A stretch of DNA of 64,000 bases from contig CM054062.1 of NCBI GenBank assembly GCA_028641055.1, positions 134,086,682 to 134,150,681 on the forward strand, written 5' to 3'. The position numbers were made by a program, and so were the translations under genes. The notes below the pieces were generated by a model. That model saw nothing but the letters and a program-made list of their open reading frames with translations. It made no database searches and had not been told where the DNA came from. The stretch comes from Alopecurus myosuroides. Taxonomy: Eukaryota; Streptophyta; Magnoliopsida; Poales; Poaceae. Positions 1 through 11,133 of this stretch are shown here, one piece after another. Each line of letters starts with the position of its first letter. Position 1 is the first letter of the stretch.

Positions 1-1572
1 GTATCCGAAAGCGTTCAACCTTGAATTGCACACAGAAGGATCCTTTGCCCTCATTTAGTACAGCTACCCATAAACCTTTGACGCTTCGTCTCTGTCAATC
101 GCGACTGATTAAATAGATCGGTCGAACAAACTTAAACTTCATTTGAAATAGCGGCGTAGTTAACAAAAACAAAGGTACGAGAAGAGAATTCCAGTTCGGC
201 TTCTCAATAAGGCTTTGAAAGATAGAGGTATGTTCGATTCACAAGAGTTTTGTCCTCGTCTCGGAAATGAGGTTCTTGTCAAGTCAAGGCGAAAAAGTAG
301 GTTTTATTATTTAAGCTTATGACTCTTTCCATTTTTTTTGAGAAATGCCCTAGTCAGATCAACAATAAATTGATTTTACATTTGCGCAGTTTGAGCATAC
401 TGACATAATAAAAACTAGAACAACTAGAATCAATCATGATCCTATATTAGCAAGAGCAATGAACATGGAGTCATTGGTTACAGATAAACCATGGTGTTTA
501 ACGTAACTAAATTAGCACTTTTTTTTTTCAAATAAATTTTAATAACCGAGGCCACCTGGCCTAAAGGAGTGATAAAATGTTCCGAGGAGGGAACATGAGA
601 ATCTCTATTTTATTCAATAATAAAAGGGAGTGGTCTTCTATCTTCTCGGCTTCTTCTTGACTGGCTGAGAGTGGATAGAAAGTCGGGAATCTTTCCCTTT
701 TTTATCCCTATAGGTTTTCGTTGATCCAAGCTTCCTCTGTTCGTACGAAAGGAAAGGCTGTCAAAGTCGTTGACCATTAATCCGGTTGAAGGACAAATGG
801 ACAGTGAATCAACGGAATCGAGTTGTTCTAAGGATTCGGCAGTCGAGACATCTATATCTATGGAATTTCAAAAGAGAGAAAAGGATCCGACCCGAGGACG
901 AGCTCAAACCTTAGGGTTTGAAAAGAAGAAGTAAAGCTCTCGTTTACTTCAATCAAAAAAGGTAGGTCATAACACAGATTGAATTAGACCTTACTCAATC
1001 ACTCATCGCTGGAAAAAGTAGAGCGATTTCCTCGCAAAAAAGCACGAGCGAGATATTCTTCCTTAACAGGGATCTCAATTGCGGGAAGAAGTACAAAGGG
1101 CAAAGGAAGAAGTGGAAGGGTAAAACTCCTCTATCGGGGAAAGACAGGAAGGATAAAAGTGTAAAATCACTTGTTTGAAACATCTAAAAAATAGCCTTTG
1201 CTATTAGAAGTTGTATTTTCGGTGGTCAAAGGGAAGGAATCAGAAAAGAGGGAAGCGCTCTCAAGGTAGAATCAGTTCCAGGCAAGTATGTCCATTGAAA
1301 GGAAAGAGTCCCTAAACAGACAGGTTTTCAGCAAATAAGACGGGTCCTGGTCTTCGGCAACAAAAGAAGCCGAAGCGAGAGCTCGATCAAAGAACCTTTA
1401 TAGATCCTCATCATCCTCAGGTTCTGGATACACAGCGAGAAGGGCCTGTTCGAATGGAAGATTTTAGAAAGAGAGGGGAGAAAGAAATCAATCACATGCG
1501 TGAGCGGATCGAGCTATTACACAAGAAAGCCAGAATAAAGAATGGTGCGCCCTCTGAGGGGTTTCGCTTAAC
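1..1572. other. No gene recognised; possibly organelle-derived
   Basis: I see no protein family, LTR end or terminal repeat here. The stretch between about 560 and 1560 has runs such as GGAAAGG, AAGAAAG and their complements and lacks the CG-rich, CNG-containing texture of the neighbouring transposons, a look I associate with grass mitochondrial DNA. That is an impression, not an alignment. The sequence stops matching the Y2 copy of the neighbouring element at about 1560-1575, so a junction lies there. The short open frames are not convincing. Confidence 0.3.
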
Positions 1573-1587
1573 CCCGAAACAATACTG

Positions 1588-2202
1588 CTAGAAATCTAAC
1601 CTAGGTGCTAATCCTAGATACCCTTCAAAAAGGGCCTGGAACCTGGCTAGATAAAGAATGGAGTTTGGAGGCAGGTTGTGGGGTTGGATGTTATAGTGGT
1701 TGAGAACTTGAAGAAAGAAGGCGGAAGGCGGAATTCCCATACCTCGAGAAATATGCGAGGTCAGGAGAACCCTTTCCTCGGCATTGGGCAAGGGCTCAGA
1801 CTCGTCTTCTTCATGTTGCCATTTCCCCTTCACAATCAGCCCCTTCTTCTCCACTGTCGGAAGAAGGGAAGGGGTTATGTTACATCGGCTCCAATTGCCG
1901 GACATCTCGCCCTCATCTTCGGCTCCGGCGGCCGCAGCGACGAGCTCTTCTCCGACGAGGAGGATTTTCTCGTCCGCCATTTCAGGGACGATTGGCGGAG
2001 GCGGCGCAGAGGAAGAAGCGACCAGGTTCTCGGCCACGAGAGGAGGATCCTCGCAGGCCTGGTCGCCGGAAGTTTTCTCCGGTGCATTGACGGCGGCGCG
2101 GCTCGGAGAATCGAGCTGCGGGTCGATGTTGTTGATGATCTCGTCGATGTCGACGGAGACCGAGTGCTCCTCTGCGGCGCATGGTGAGTTACCGGTGTCC
2201 AT
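1588..2202 (-). pseudogene. Antisense gene of Y1, N-terminal part (Transposase_28-like)
   Basis: The frame is open from 2271, but the ATG at 2202 is the better start: the residues from it (MDTGN) match the start of the Y2 copy (MDVGD at 39833), and it lies about 170 bp below a TATA box. The protein has an Ala/Glu-rich N-terminus and then a conserved block with GMGIPPSAFFLQVL and QPHN.PPNSILYLARFQALFEGYLG, typical of the plant 'putative gypsy type transposon' domain (Pfam Transposase_28). The match to Y2 continues only to about 1575, so the C-terminal exons are missing. The gene runs against the host element. Function is unknown; it is a transposon passenger, not a host gene. Confidence 0.6.
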
Positions 2203-2371
2203 CTGCAGGCGGCGCGGTGAGGGTCTCGAGCTTCCGACGAACAAATTCCGGGAACGGTGCCGGACGTGCACGGGCTCTGCTCTCGCTAGAAGAACCTTGG
2301 CTCGGGGGCTATGGCGCTTGGGAGCTGGGAGGTAAAGTGAAAGCAGAAGAATCGCCGGAGGGCTCGAGGAA

Positions 2372-2385
2372 GGCTATTTATAGCC
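2372..2385 (-). promoter_or_regulatory. TATA box of the Y1 antisense gene
   Basis: Read on the minus strand the site is GGCTATAAATAGCC. The equivalent place in Y2 (39655-39667) has GGCTATAAATAGC. Conservation between two otherwise diverged copies, and the position about 170 bp before the conserved ATG, support a dedicated promoter for the antisense gene. Confidence 0.6.
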
Positions 2386-2777
2386 GGAAAACCTTTGAGA
2401 TGCATTTCAACGGCTCTTTGGACCGTTAGATCTTCAACGCGTGTCACTCGCCGGACAATCCAGGGAAATGAGGTGGCAGGTGATTATTGCTATCTCCTCG
2501 TTTCCCGCGAGAATCTGTCAGAGATACGTTTCAGGGTTTCACATTTGGAACCCAAACGTCCCTGACGTCAGCATGCTTTTATCGCTGACGTAGGAAGTTC
2601 CTTCTCCACGAAGGCTCGTGGAAGAGAAAGCCGGATTTTTTCCCCCGAAATCCGAGTTTCGGGTTAATGCATGATTTAAGGAAAAGAAGAATCGAGACGA
2701 AGAGCCAGCATTTCTCGGAAAGAATTCAAATTGACGAAAGACGGCGAATTGAAGTCTCAATCCTTCTTGGGGGCTAT

Positions 2778-3322
2778 TGTTGGATATTTACCGATTAGGG
2801 GTATATCTGGCATTGTCCTAAAGAGACGGATTACCAGGGTGGCCTGATTGGTAATGGATCACAGTCCATTAGGCGGCCTAGTAAGCTGACGCACAGAAGC
2901 CGGATTCTAGAAGAACGCGGACCATGGCCCACGTGGTGCGGATTGGAGTAGAAGGCGGATTCTTGCCTCCAAAGTTAGAACTTACCGTAGTCTTCTAGGT
3001 TTCCTTTCTGTAAGCCCTAACCTGGCTATCTATATAAAGCCGGACGGGAGAGAAGAAAGAGACAGATAATTAGCTAGAGGCCAACTCGCCGAGAAGTTGA
3101 TCCTCGTCGAGTTAGGAACCCAAAATCACATTGTACTCTGTATACTTCAGGCTTCAGCCCTGATTTAGTGAGATTGCAGAAGTAGGAACGCCGCCTAGTT
3201 GCGACGTACCGAACCTGGGTAAACTTTGGTGTCCCTGATTGTCATACTATCACGTTCCCCCACGTCTCTACCTGTAGGCTCATGGCACCCCCGTCTATGA
3301 ACCCTACTACGATGTCTCGACA
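2778..3322 (+). repeat. 3' LTR of Y1 (545 bp)
   Basis: The LTR begins TGTTGGATAT and ends CTCGACA, giving TG...CA ends. It contains a TATA box, TATATAAA, at 3031-3038 on the plus strand. It aligns along its full length with the inverse complement of 38739-39288. The right flank (from 3323) is the interior of an X-family LTR, so Y1 inserted into that LTR. The candidate 5-bp duplication is CATAG; its partner is outside the window. Confidence 0.8.
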
Positions 3323-3881
3323 CATAGTCCAAGGATAAACTACTCACGCATCACTCCGGAGGCGGGGATGGTGGTGTAGAGCCCTCCGGTGATGATTCCC
3401 CCTCCCGACAGGGTGCCGGGGAGAACTCCAAAACTCTCCCGAACTCGGGTTGACAATGGCGGCGGCCTCAGGTGTTTTTCATGGAAAAGTGGGATCTCAT
3501 TAGGGTTTACGCCTCGGGAGGAATAAAGAGGCGAAAGGGAGATGGCGGTGGGCGCCTGAGGGGCCCACACCACCCCATGGCGCGGCCAGGGGGCGCGCCG
3601 CCCTATGGTGTGGCCCTTTCCGGGCCTCTTCGGGACTCCGTGGAACCTTCAGGAATTCTAAGACTTCCGGGCTTCAAATTTTCCAATTCCGAGAATATTT
3701 CCAGAACAACTTTTGTGAAACAAAAAACAGCGGAAAATAGGAACTGACTCTGTGGCATCTTGTCAATAGGTTAGTCCCAGGAAATCGATAAAAAATGGAT
3801 AAAGTGTAAGGAAAACATGTAGCATATGGTATGAAAACAACATGGAACAACAGAAATTAAGGATACGTTTATGACGTATCA
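3323..3881 (-). repeat. Partial LTR of Athila-like family X (copy X2)
   Basis: Read on the minus strand it starts TGATACGTCA at 3881 and matches the first 560 bp or so of the X3 5' LTR (43355 onward). It is broken at 3322 by insertion of Y1; the rest should lie left of Y1, outside the window. To its right lies LINE A coding sequence, so X2 inserted into LINE A or its flank. Confidence 0.8.
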
Positions 3882-3902
3882 ATTATTGATAGAGTTTCTA
3901 GT

Positions 3903-4163
3903 TTGGGAATTTTGTTGCGAGATTCGAAGTCTAAACAATTAGATGCTGCTAAGAACATTATTGAATCTGAATCTTTATGGGTTGTTCAAATTCTAGAGAA
4001 TAAAATTAATGCTAGAAAATATAAGGACGATGATCCTAGGAGTCTAGTCTCATCAAAGGCCTCGAGTTTATCGGAGGATTTCGAGGATGAAGATACCATG
4101 GAGGATCAAACGGATGCTCCCATGGTATCTGAGAAAACAAAGAAAAAAGGACTAAGAGAGTAG
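3903..4163 (+). pseudogene. LINE A ORF1 C-terminal remnant
   Basis: An open stretch of 86 codons ends at TAG. It is acidic in its second half (repeated Asp/Glu around EDFEDEDTMEDQ) and sits directly upstream of the endonuclease region, where LINE ORF1 ends. It has no zinc knuckle because only the tail remains. The assignment rests mainly on position. Confidence 0.45.
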
Positions 4164-4199
4164 TGTAAAATTGAAAGAGGAGAAGGAGTGCTAGACTTC

Positions 4200-5566
4200 A
4201 AAAACAAACTTGTTAATTTTAATAGAAAAAATGGTAAAGGGTTTACAAGGTTGTTTTTGGAATAGCGAGGCTTTTAGAGATCCAGGTAAACACTTCTTTA
4301 TTAGGAGGCAATAAGAGAACAAAAATTGGACTTCATTGCCTTGTCAGAGACAGGAAGGGCTAATTTTACTTCTCGTTTCTTAAGTCATCTAATAGGAGGC
4401 TTGCACTTCTACTGGTTCTATCTTCCACCTCATGTGAGGTCAGGAGGCATGTTAATTGCTATAAATGCAGACACTTTGCATGTCCAAAATGTGGATGCTG
4501 GGGTTGCGCAGGATGATCATAAGCATGAGTTCTTAGCAGAGTTTGTTTGTATTTGCGTGAATGAAACACTACCTATGTTGCTGGGGTGATTTCAGTATCA
4601 TTAGAAAGCCCGAGATAAAAATAATAACAAATTCTGTCCAAGATGGCCTTTCATTTTCAATTCTATTATTCAAAGACTAAGTTTGAAAGAAATAGAACTT
4701 TCTGGAAGACAATATACTTAGGCAATAGACGTCCAAATCAAACGCTCAAAAAATTAGATAGATTTCATACAAACATAGAGTGGGAACAGAAATACCCTCT
4801 AGCAATGGTGAGAACCCTGCCAAGACCTGGGTCGGATCATACTCCCTCGTTGTTGGACACTGGAGATGGTATGCATATTGGTAACACGGATAGGTTTTCC
4901 TTTGAGCTATCATGGTTGAAACTTGAGGGTTTCTATGGCATGGTGACAACCGAATGGAGGGAATATATCAAAGGCTAGTCACCACTTGAGGTGTGCCTCA
5001 ACAAACTAAGACATATCTGTCGTTTCTTAAAGGTATGGGAAAAAAACCAGAGTGGGAAATATATAAAAGAAAAATAAAAACTTATAGAAGTTATAGAGGA
5101 TTTGGATATCAAAGCCGAAACTATGCAACTCGGTGTATCTGAACGAGGTACATTGAGGAAGGCTAATGAACAACTATGCAATTTGCGTAGAAATGAAGAT
5201 ACGAAGTGGGCGCAGGGAGGAAAGGTTAAATATGTTCAACAAGGTGGAAATAACACAAAGTATTTTCACTTAATGGCAAATGAAAAACATAGGAAAAATG
5301 ATTTTTCAGTTAGAGGAAGATGAAAGAACCATTGTGGGGCATGACAACCTTAAAACCTATATTACTAAGTACTATAAGAAATTATTTGGTGCATCATCTC
5401 CAAATAATTTTGCAAAATATGAAAACGTTGTCCATGATATACCACAAATTTCTGATGATGAAAATAGAATCCTTACGACAGACTTGTTTGTGAATGAAGT
5501 GTATGATGCTAAAGATCCAGGACCAGACGAGTTCCCGGCTAAATTCTACCAAACCTTTTGGGATGT
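4200..5566 (+). pseudogene. LINE A ORF2, endonuclease to RT linker (degenerate)
   Basis: Pieces in several frames carry LINE endonuclease signatures: DFIALSETGRANF at about 4326, RSGGMLIAINADTL at about 4437, then NRRPNQT...KLDR and GSDHTPSLLDTGDG. The RT approach follows at about 5220-5340 (VQQGGNNTKYFHLMANEKHRK) and 5340-5566 (YYKKLFG, then DPGPDEFPAKFYQTFWDV). The frame is broken by stops about every 100 codons, so no product is expected. The sequence stops in the middle of the RT where the X1 LTR enters at 5567. Confidence 0.75.
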
Positions 5567-6342
5567 TTATGGCGTGTAGAAACAAGTTCGTTGGGAGACC
5601 CCAAGAAGAAGGTATGAAGAGTACAACAACAATTTCCCCTCAGAAAGAAACGAAGGTTTAATCGGACCACTAGGAGAAAGAAATCACTTCTAAAGGTTGT
5701 TGACAACTGATGTTGGTAGGGCGCATTACCAGGCTCAGCAACAACGTGGAATCAGCACACAACACAATCAAGATACTTTGCCCTAACGAAACAGTGTTGT
5801 TGTTAATCTCACCGGTTTTGCTAAACATAAAGGATTAGATGTATAGTGTCTAAAATGATGTATGTTTGCAGTGAATGAAATGAGAACAATGTTTGAAGTA
5901 AAAGAGAACAACGCTCACAGTAGGTTGTATTATCAGTGTAAAAGAATGGACCGGGGTGCACAGTTCACTAGTGGTGTCTCTCCATAACAGATAAATAACA
6001 TGCTGGGTGAACAAATTACAGCTGTGCAATTGACAAAATAGAGGTTTCACCGTAGTGCACATACATGACATGATGATTACTATGAGATTCATTTGGCCAT
6101 TACAACATGATACATCGACCGTAATCCAACTGCATCTATGACTAATAATCCACCCTCATGATGTCATCCGAGCAAACTTTGGGTATTAAGTTGCAAGCAA
6201 CATATTATTGCATTAAGTAAAGTGCATAATGTAAACAATAGAATTATTTTTATACAAATCATTTTTGTTTTATCCCTAGTGGCAACAACACATCCACAAT
6301 CTTAGAAGTTACTGTCCCTCTCCCAGATTACTGGAGGCATGA

Positions 6343-9300
6343 TGTAACATCCCAGGTTTTTGAAAATTTTGAAAAATTTAAAACCTTCATGTATTCATGA
6401 GCATCATAGCATCCCTGCATTTTGATTTCATAAAATTTTGCCTTTAAATTGCAAAACACAAAATTTTAGGTGATATTACCTATTAAACCACATTTTGGAT
6501 TAAAATCTTTTTCTAAAATAAAGTAATTTAGTTTTGGGAAATAATAGTACCAAAATGTTCTATTTTTCATAAGCTTTCCAAAACATATTTTTGTGTATTT
6601 TTCTGAATTGTTTTGGCGGGGTTTTGATTTGAATTTGAATCAATTGAAAAAAAAAGACAGAAAAAAAATGTGCGCAACCACCACAAGGGCCCAACCCATT
6701 TCCCTCCCCTCACCCCAATCTATTCGTTGCACACGCGCAACAGCAGCAGCAGCCCGGCAACGCGGCCTAGCAAGCCCAGGACAAAACCCTCACCAGCCCG
6801 CCCCGCCTCTCTCTGTTTTTTCTCACTGACAGATGGGTCCCACCAAGACGCCAGCATGACACACCAAGTGACGTCGCCCTCCTTCTTCCTCCCGTGCACG
6901 ACAAGGACTCCGACCGGGGGAGATTCCTTCCACCCCGATTCCTTGCGGGGAAGATTACGAATCAAAGCGACGAGGCCTCCCTATAAATAGAAACAGATCC
7001 CTCTCTGTTTCCCCTCGCGATTCACCGCAATTAGAGCCAACAGGCCGCCGGAATCGCTCGCGGGATCCCCCATCTGCACCGCCATTTCCTTCCGAATTCC
7101 GGCACGGTGAGCTACCATCGCACCTCCCCGTGACCACCATCCTATTGCCACCGATTGTGCGCACCCTTTAATTCCCACTGTCGATTCCTTTGTGCAGCAT
7201 GTCGTCCGCCCCGTTCACATTAGGAGATCGCTGGCGTCTGTGCAACTCCATGCGCACCTCGACGTCGAGCCAGGAAGCAATCGACGGCGTAGAACACTCC
7301 ATAGAGTTCCCCTCGTCGAACCGCGCCTTGTTGTCGTCTCCATCGATCTGGAGGACCACCGGAGGGTCGCTGTCGTTGAGTTTCCGAGCCGCCGTCCGCC
7401 GCGTCGCCATTACCCGGTGAGCAGCACTGCCTCCTCCTGTCCCTTTATTTCTGGCCGTTAGATCTAAATCCTAGGGTTTAGGATAGATGCCTTACGCGAA
7501 AAAGGTATTTGCAATCACTGCCGTCCATCATAACTTAGATCCAGCGGCCCTCAGCGCTGATCCGCGCGAAACGGTATCAGCCAATCAGGAACCACCATTG
7601 CCTGTTCCCCGGATCGATTATATTTTCGATTAAAACAGAAAAATAACAGATTTCACTTAAAACTTGTAAAAATCATATCTCGAGTTCTATTTATCCAAAT
7701 TCGATGATCTTGGGCTTTTTGGAATCAACACATTGTGTAGATTAATCTAGGCTATTCAAATTTAAATTTTGAAACGTGCACTCACATGTTATTTGTAGAT
7801 CTATATTAATCACTATTTTTGGTATAACTTTTAATCTATAAATACTTTTTAGGTGAAATCAATTGCTATGGTTTTGTTTTGATGTCCTCTATCCAGTAGA
7901 TGCGTTGGAAAAATTATTATACAACTTTGTAACATAAACTCGTTTAATGTTGATATTTGCCTATAATAAAACCATAGTAATACTAATAATTATAAGTTGA
8001 TAATAAATTTGTTTTGCATGCATCATAACCATGTTATTAACATAATAGAACATCATTGTTAGTAATTATTGCTAGTTGTGAAATTTGTGCACTAATTTTA
8101 TTATTGCATAACATGCATACATGTTTTTGTATTGTTATTTTGTTTTCTATGTTATGTTTGTCTTGTATGTTTATGTGTGGATTGTTTTTCTTGTTTAGAT
8201 TGTGAAGAGGAGCAAGTCTACTCTTGTTGCTGTTATTCTTGTTGTGATTGTTCATTCTATTGCCAAGGCAAGTGACACACCATCAAATCTCCCATATTTT
8301 CACTATGCATTACTAGTGTTTTTGAGTAGTATGCATGATAGGGAATTTTACTAAGTTATTGTTATGCTATGCAAAATCCCAAGTAGTGTGTAGCCATCCT
8401 TTAGACTTTTTATTTTGGAGACTTATACTTAGTTGATGCTTAGCCTTGCTACAAATTTGTTTTACTCAATGTTGTGAAAAATTCTAAGTATAAATTTCAA
8501 TGAATCACCTGGGTGGATTTGGTTGTTTGGTTGATGAGAGTTGAGTGTCGCCCCGAGGGGTGTTCACTTGTGGATTGCCACCCAGGAAACAAAGAGATTA
8601 CCAAGTCCTCTAAGTTTAGTAGCTTTCCGTGCAGCCCTTTGACATATGGGCTCTGTCTTGATCAACTAAGTTGTGAGAGTTCAACCCATGCTTGACATGA
8701 AGATGTAGCAGAATTATGGGTGGAACGGGTCTTGCTGGTTGGGTTGAATTCTTGCTTCTGAAAGATCTCGTCTCAATTCTCTCCTTTCCATGATGCACTC
8801 CGGGTGTATAGGATGTTTGGGCTAATTGAAGACAAAGGGTGAAAGTGCACAACCTCTGCAGAGTTAGAAACTATGATCATAGCCGTGTTCCCGGAAAGGA
8901 AGACTTTGAGCAGATGGACAAGGATGGATGGAAGAATCTCAACACCGTTTTGAAGAAGTAAAATTTGGCTAAGGAAACATTAGTTGTGGTGCTCATGGGT
9001 GTGTCCCATGGTGTCAATCTTTGAAAAGAAAACTCTTTTTCAAAAGTGTTAGGGAAAAACTTGCTTCCTGCAAATAGCCTAAACTCCACCAAGCCAGATA
9101 TGCATGTAGTTTAGACTTGCCATTTTATATCCACCATAGTGTCATTTGCCAGTACATTGTTTGTACTGAATCTCCTTCGGGGGCTGCATATTCCCACGTG
9201 CAGGAAGTTCTGAGGATGAAGTTTGATCAAGTGCTTGGACTCGAGTCTACACCCAACATGTAATGCCTGTGGCGCATGATTGAAGATGGAGGCTCATTGC

Positions 9301-9515
9301 TACCTTTGTTTCTGCTGTCTATAACTCTGAGTTTTGCTAGTCCTTCGAGACTATGCACTTTGTAATAAAGCTATACTTGGCTATTTTAGATCTTTTGTAA
9401 TAATTTTGATACTTCTGCAATGATACATTACATCTTGTTCTGTGGTGCTAGCATTGATCCAGGGACTAGCACTTAACACAGTAGTTCTTACATTATTAAA
9501 TGTGAGGGCGCTACA
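6343..9515 (+). repeat. Z1 5' LTR
   Basis: It starts TGTAACATCCCAGG and ends GGCGCTACA, followed three bases later by the primer site. It is closely similar to 11134-14299, with scattered substitutions and small indels. A TATA box, TATAAATA, lies at 6982-6989 in a CT-rich setting; the same box is at 11771-11778 in the 3' LTR. Confidence 0.9.
6982..6989 (+). promoter_or_regulatory. TATA box in the Z1 5' LTR
   Basis: TATAAATA, followed by a C/T-rich stretch likely to hold the start site. It is conserved in the 3' LTR at 11771-11778. Confidence 0.6.
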
Positions 9516-9518
9516 AAA

Positions 9519-9530
9519 TGGTATCAGAGC
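9519..9530 (+). other. Z1 primer binding site (initiator tRNA-Met)
   Basis: TGGTATCAGAGC, three bases after the LTR end, is the standard complement of the 3' end of plant initiator methionine tRNA. It primes minus-strand cDNA. Confidence 0.9.
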
Positions 9531-10055
9531 AAAGTGTTGCCTATAGATTAGAGCCTTAGGTTTGTAAAACCCTTTGATCAAATTTATTAACTCCTTTGAG
9601 TAGTTTTGGATCCTAACGGCATAGTGAGATGAAGCGGCCCGGACCAACATTACATGTCCACGTACATGAGACCGGTTCCCTGATTGGCTAGCGGGTGCCA
9701 GTATCTCTCACTATAGTGAATATCCAAAATTCAATAAGTTGTTAATGATCTAATGATCACCATGGAAAAAGACTCAATATTTTCTAAGTACCTTTACTTG
9801 TCTCGTATCTAGTATCTCCTTACCTTATGCTCTTATGATGTTTTCTCCTACACTTCAAAACTCAAAGATGATGGAACTTCAACTTCGCAATCGCCAAGGA
9901 CTACCAACTCGAAGATGAAGAGCTGCAACTCCACCACCACCAAGGACTTCGAGAACCCTAGGATTTAACATCCAGTTTATTCTAACATAGTTATAGATTT
10001 CTTCTAGTACTTATACCTATTGTTCAATCTTCTAAACGTCTTATCTAACTTATAG

Positions 10056-10367
10056 ATGACCAACCTAATTGAATCACTCAAGAAGGGATCATTGATGACC
10101 ATGACTCTGGATTGTGAGACTGAATTTCCAAAGGCATTGAAGAACCTAATGATAAGATTAGGATTTGGAGGAGCAACACTCTACAAAGGTTTTCCTTTCA
10201 TTGAAGATGGCCAAGAGTATTGGTGGGTGCAACTTCACCTATACAGAAGCAAGGAGTACGACCACAAGACAGAAGGGGACTACATCTTCACCAACCCACA
10301 ACAATACACATCTTTCTTCGAGTCAGCTAGATGCGCTGCATGGGAGGCTATCACAGAACTGGAATAA
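10056..10367 (+). CDS. Z1 additional ORF upstream of gag (dsRBD-like pattern)
   Basis: A 103-codon frame lies between the primer site and gag. The ATG stands directly after ACTTATAG, which looks like a splice acceptor. The chain has the order helix (PKALKNLMIRLGF), tyrosine-containing strands (YKGFPF; YWWVQLHLYR) and an Ala-rich final helix (ARCAAWEAITELE). That resembles the alpha-beta-beta-beta-alpha order of double-stranded RNA binding domains, and the aORF of Z2 shows the same pattern. I infer a nucleic-acid-binding accessory protein; sequence similarity to true dsRBDs is weak and unproven. It may be shortened, since open reading continues in another frame to 10449. Confidence 0.5.
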   Translation: MTNLIESLKKGSLMTMTLDCETEFPKALKNLMIRLGFGGATLYKGFPFIEDGQEYWWVQLHLYRSKEYDHKTEGDYIFTNPQQYTSFFESARCAAWEAITELE

Positions 10368-10782
10368 AGACCTACGTGGATACTTTATCACACTCAGAAG
10401 GATCTCCAAGAATTTGAAGAAGAGATCAACGCCCTTGAAAAGGAGTTGAAGATGTACAATAACATAGAGATCATCGTGAAGAGTTATGATCCATACCAGT
10501 AGTTGACCACCATGGCAGAATGCGTTAGCTAGAGTTATTGTTTGAGTATTGACCTGTCAATTTGTGATATGGCAATACTAGAGTGTTTTGGCTTGCAACT
10601 AAGTTGTTTTACTTTAGTTTTTCCAAAAATTAAGTCCAAATTTCGAAATTTGGTTAAGAGATAAAATATTTTAAGTTGTTATTTTCCATTAATTGTTTGT
10701 CTTGTTGTATTGTGCACGGGTAGAAATTTTTTCTCCTCATAGCTCTATCTATCTTTTTCTCATCTATGCTAAAAACCCACAG

Positions 10783-11047
10783 ATGCCTCCTCGTCGCGAC
10801 CACAACAACAACAACAATGAGGACAACAACAACAACAACGATGTTATGAAGCAGATGCTCACTTCCCAAGCCCAAATTCTACAGATGATGACTCGGTTTG
10901 TAGCAGCAATGAGCAACAACAACAACAATACCCCCAGTGGACAGACTTACCAGATTTTTGAGACTTAGGCCTAACAAGTTCTCATATGCTACTGATCCTA
11001 TTGAGGCAGATGACTGGATTCGCTCAATGTCAAGTATATTCTTCTAA
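10783..11047 (+). pseudogene. Z1 gag, N-terminal remnant
   Basis: It starts MPPRRD at 10783, immediately after CCCACAG. Asn-rich runs encoded by CAA/AAC repeats follow, then MLTSQAQILQMMTRF. A frame change within or after the second Asn run (near 10930) leads to RPNKFSYATDPIEADDWIRSM, the normal opening of the Tekay-type gag domain, and a stop comes at about 11045. The rest of gag and nearly all of pol are deleted. The next 90 bp resemble the pol tail (FPESRDEIPFKGG-like) that runs into the polypurine tract. Confidence 0.7.
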
Positions 11048-11120
11048 GGGGGATAGCCCACCTCACAACTTTCCCAACCAAATTGCTAGCCTTCCCGAAT
11101 CTCGGGATGAGATTCCTTTT

Positions 11121-11133
11121 AAGGGGGGTAGTC
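11121..11133 (+). other. Z1 polypurine tract
   Basis: AAGGGGGGTAGTC directly before the 3' LTR; it primes plus-strand synthesis. It fixes the plus orientation of Z1. Confidence 0.8.

Larger units (their letters stand above)
1573..3322 (+). mobile_element. 3' part of a Tat/Grande-like Ty3 element (copy Y1)
   Basis: The element reads on the plus strand and ends with a 3' LTR at 2778-3322. A purine-rich tract, TTGGGGGCTAT at 2767-2777, stands directly before the LTR, which sets the orientation. The 3' internal region carries a gene on the opposite strand (1588-2202). A second copy of the same region lies in inverse orientation at 38739-43354 (Y2). No gag-pol is seen because the body and 5' LTR lie outside the window or are lost at about 1573. 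An antisense gene just upstream of the polypurine tract and 3' LTR is known from Grande elements of maize; lineage placement rests on that layout only. Confidence 0.65.

Noticed and set aside
6593..7461. Several frames of 60-130 codons in the Z1 LTRs
   Set aside because: Low-complexity GC-rich leader sequence just around the TATA box; different frames are open in the two LTRs.
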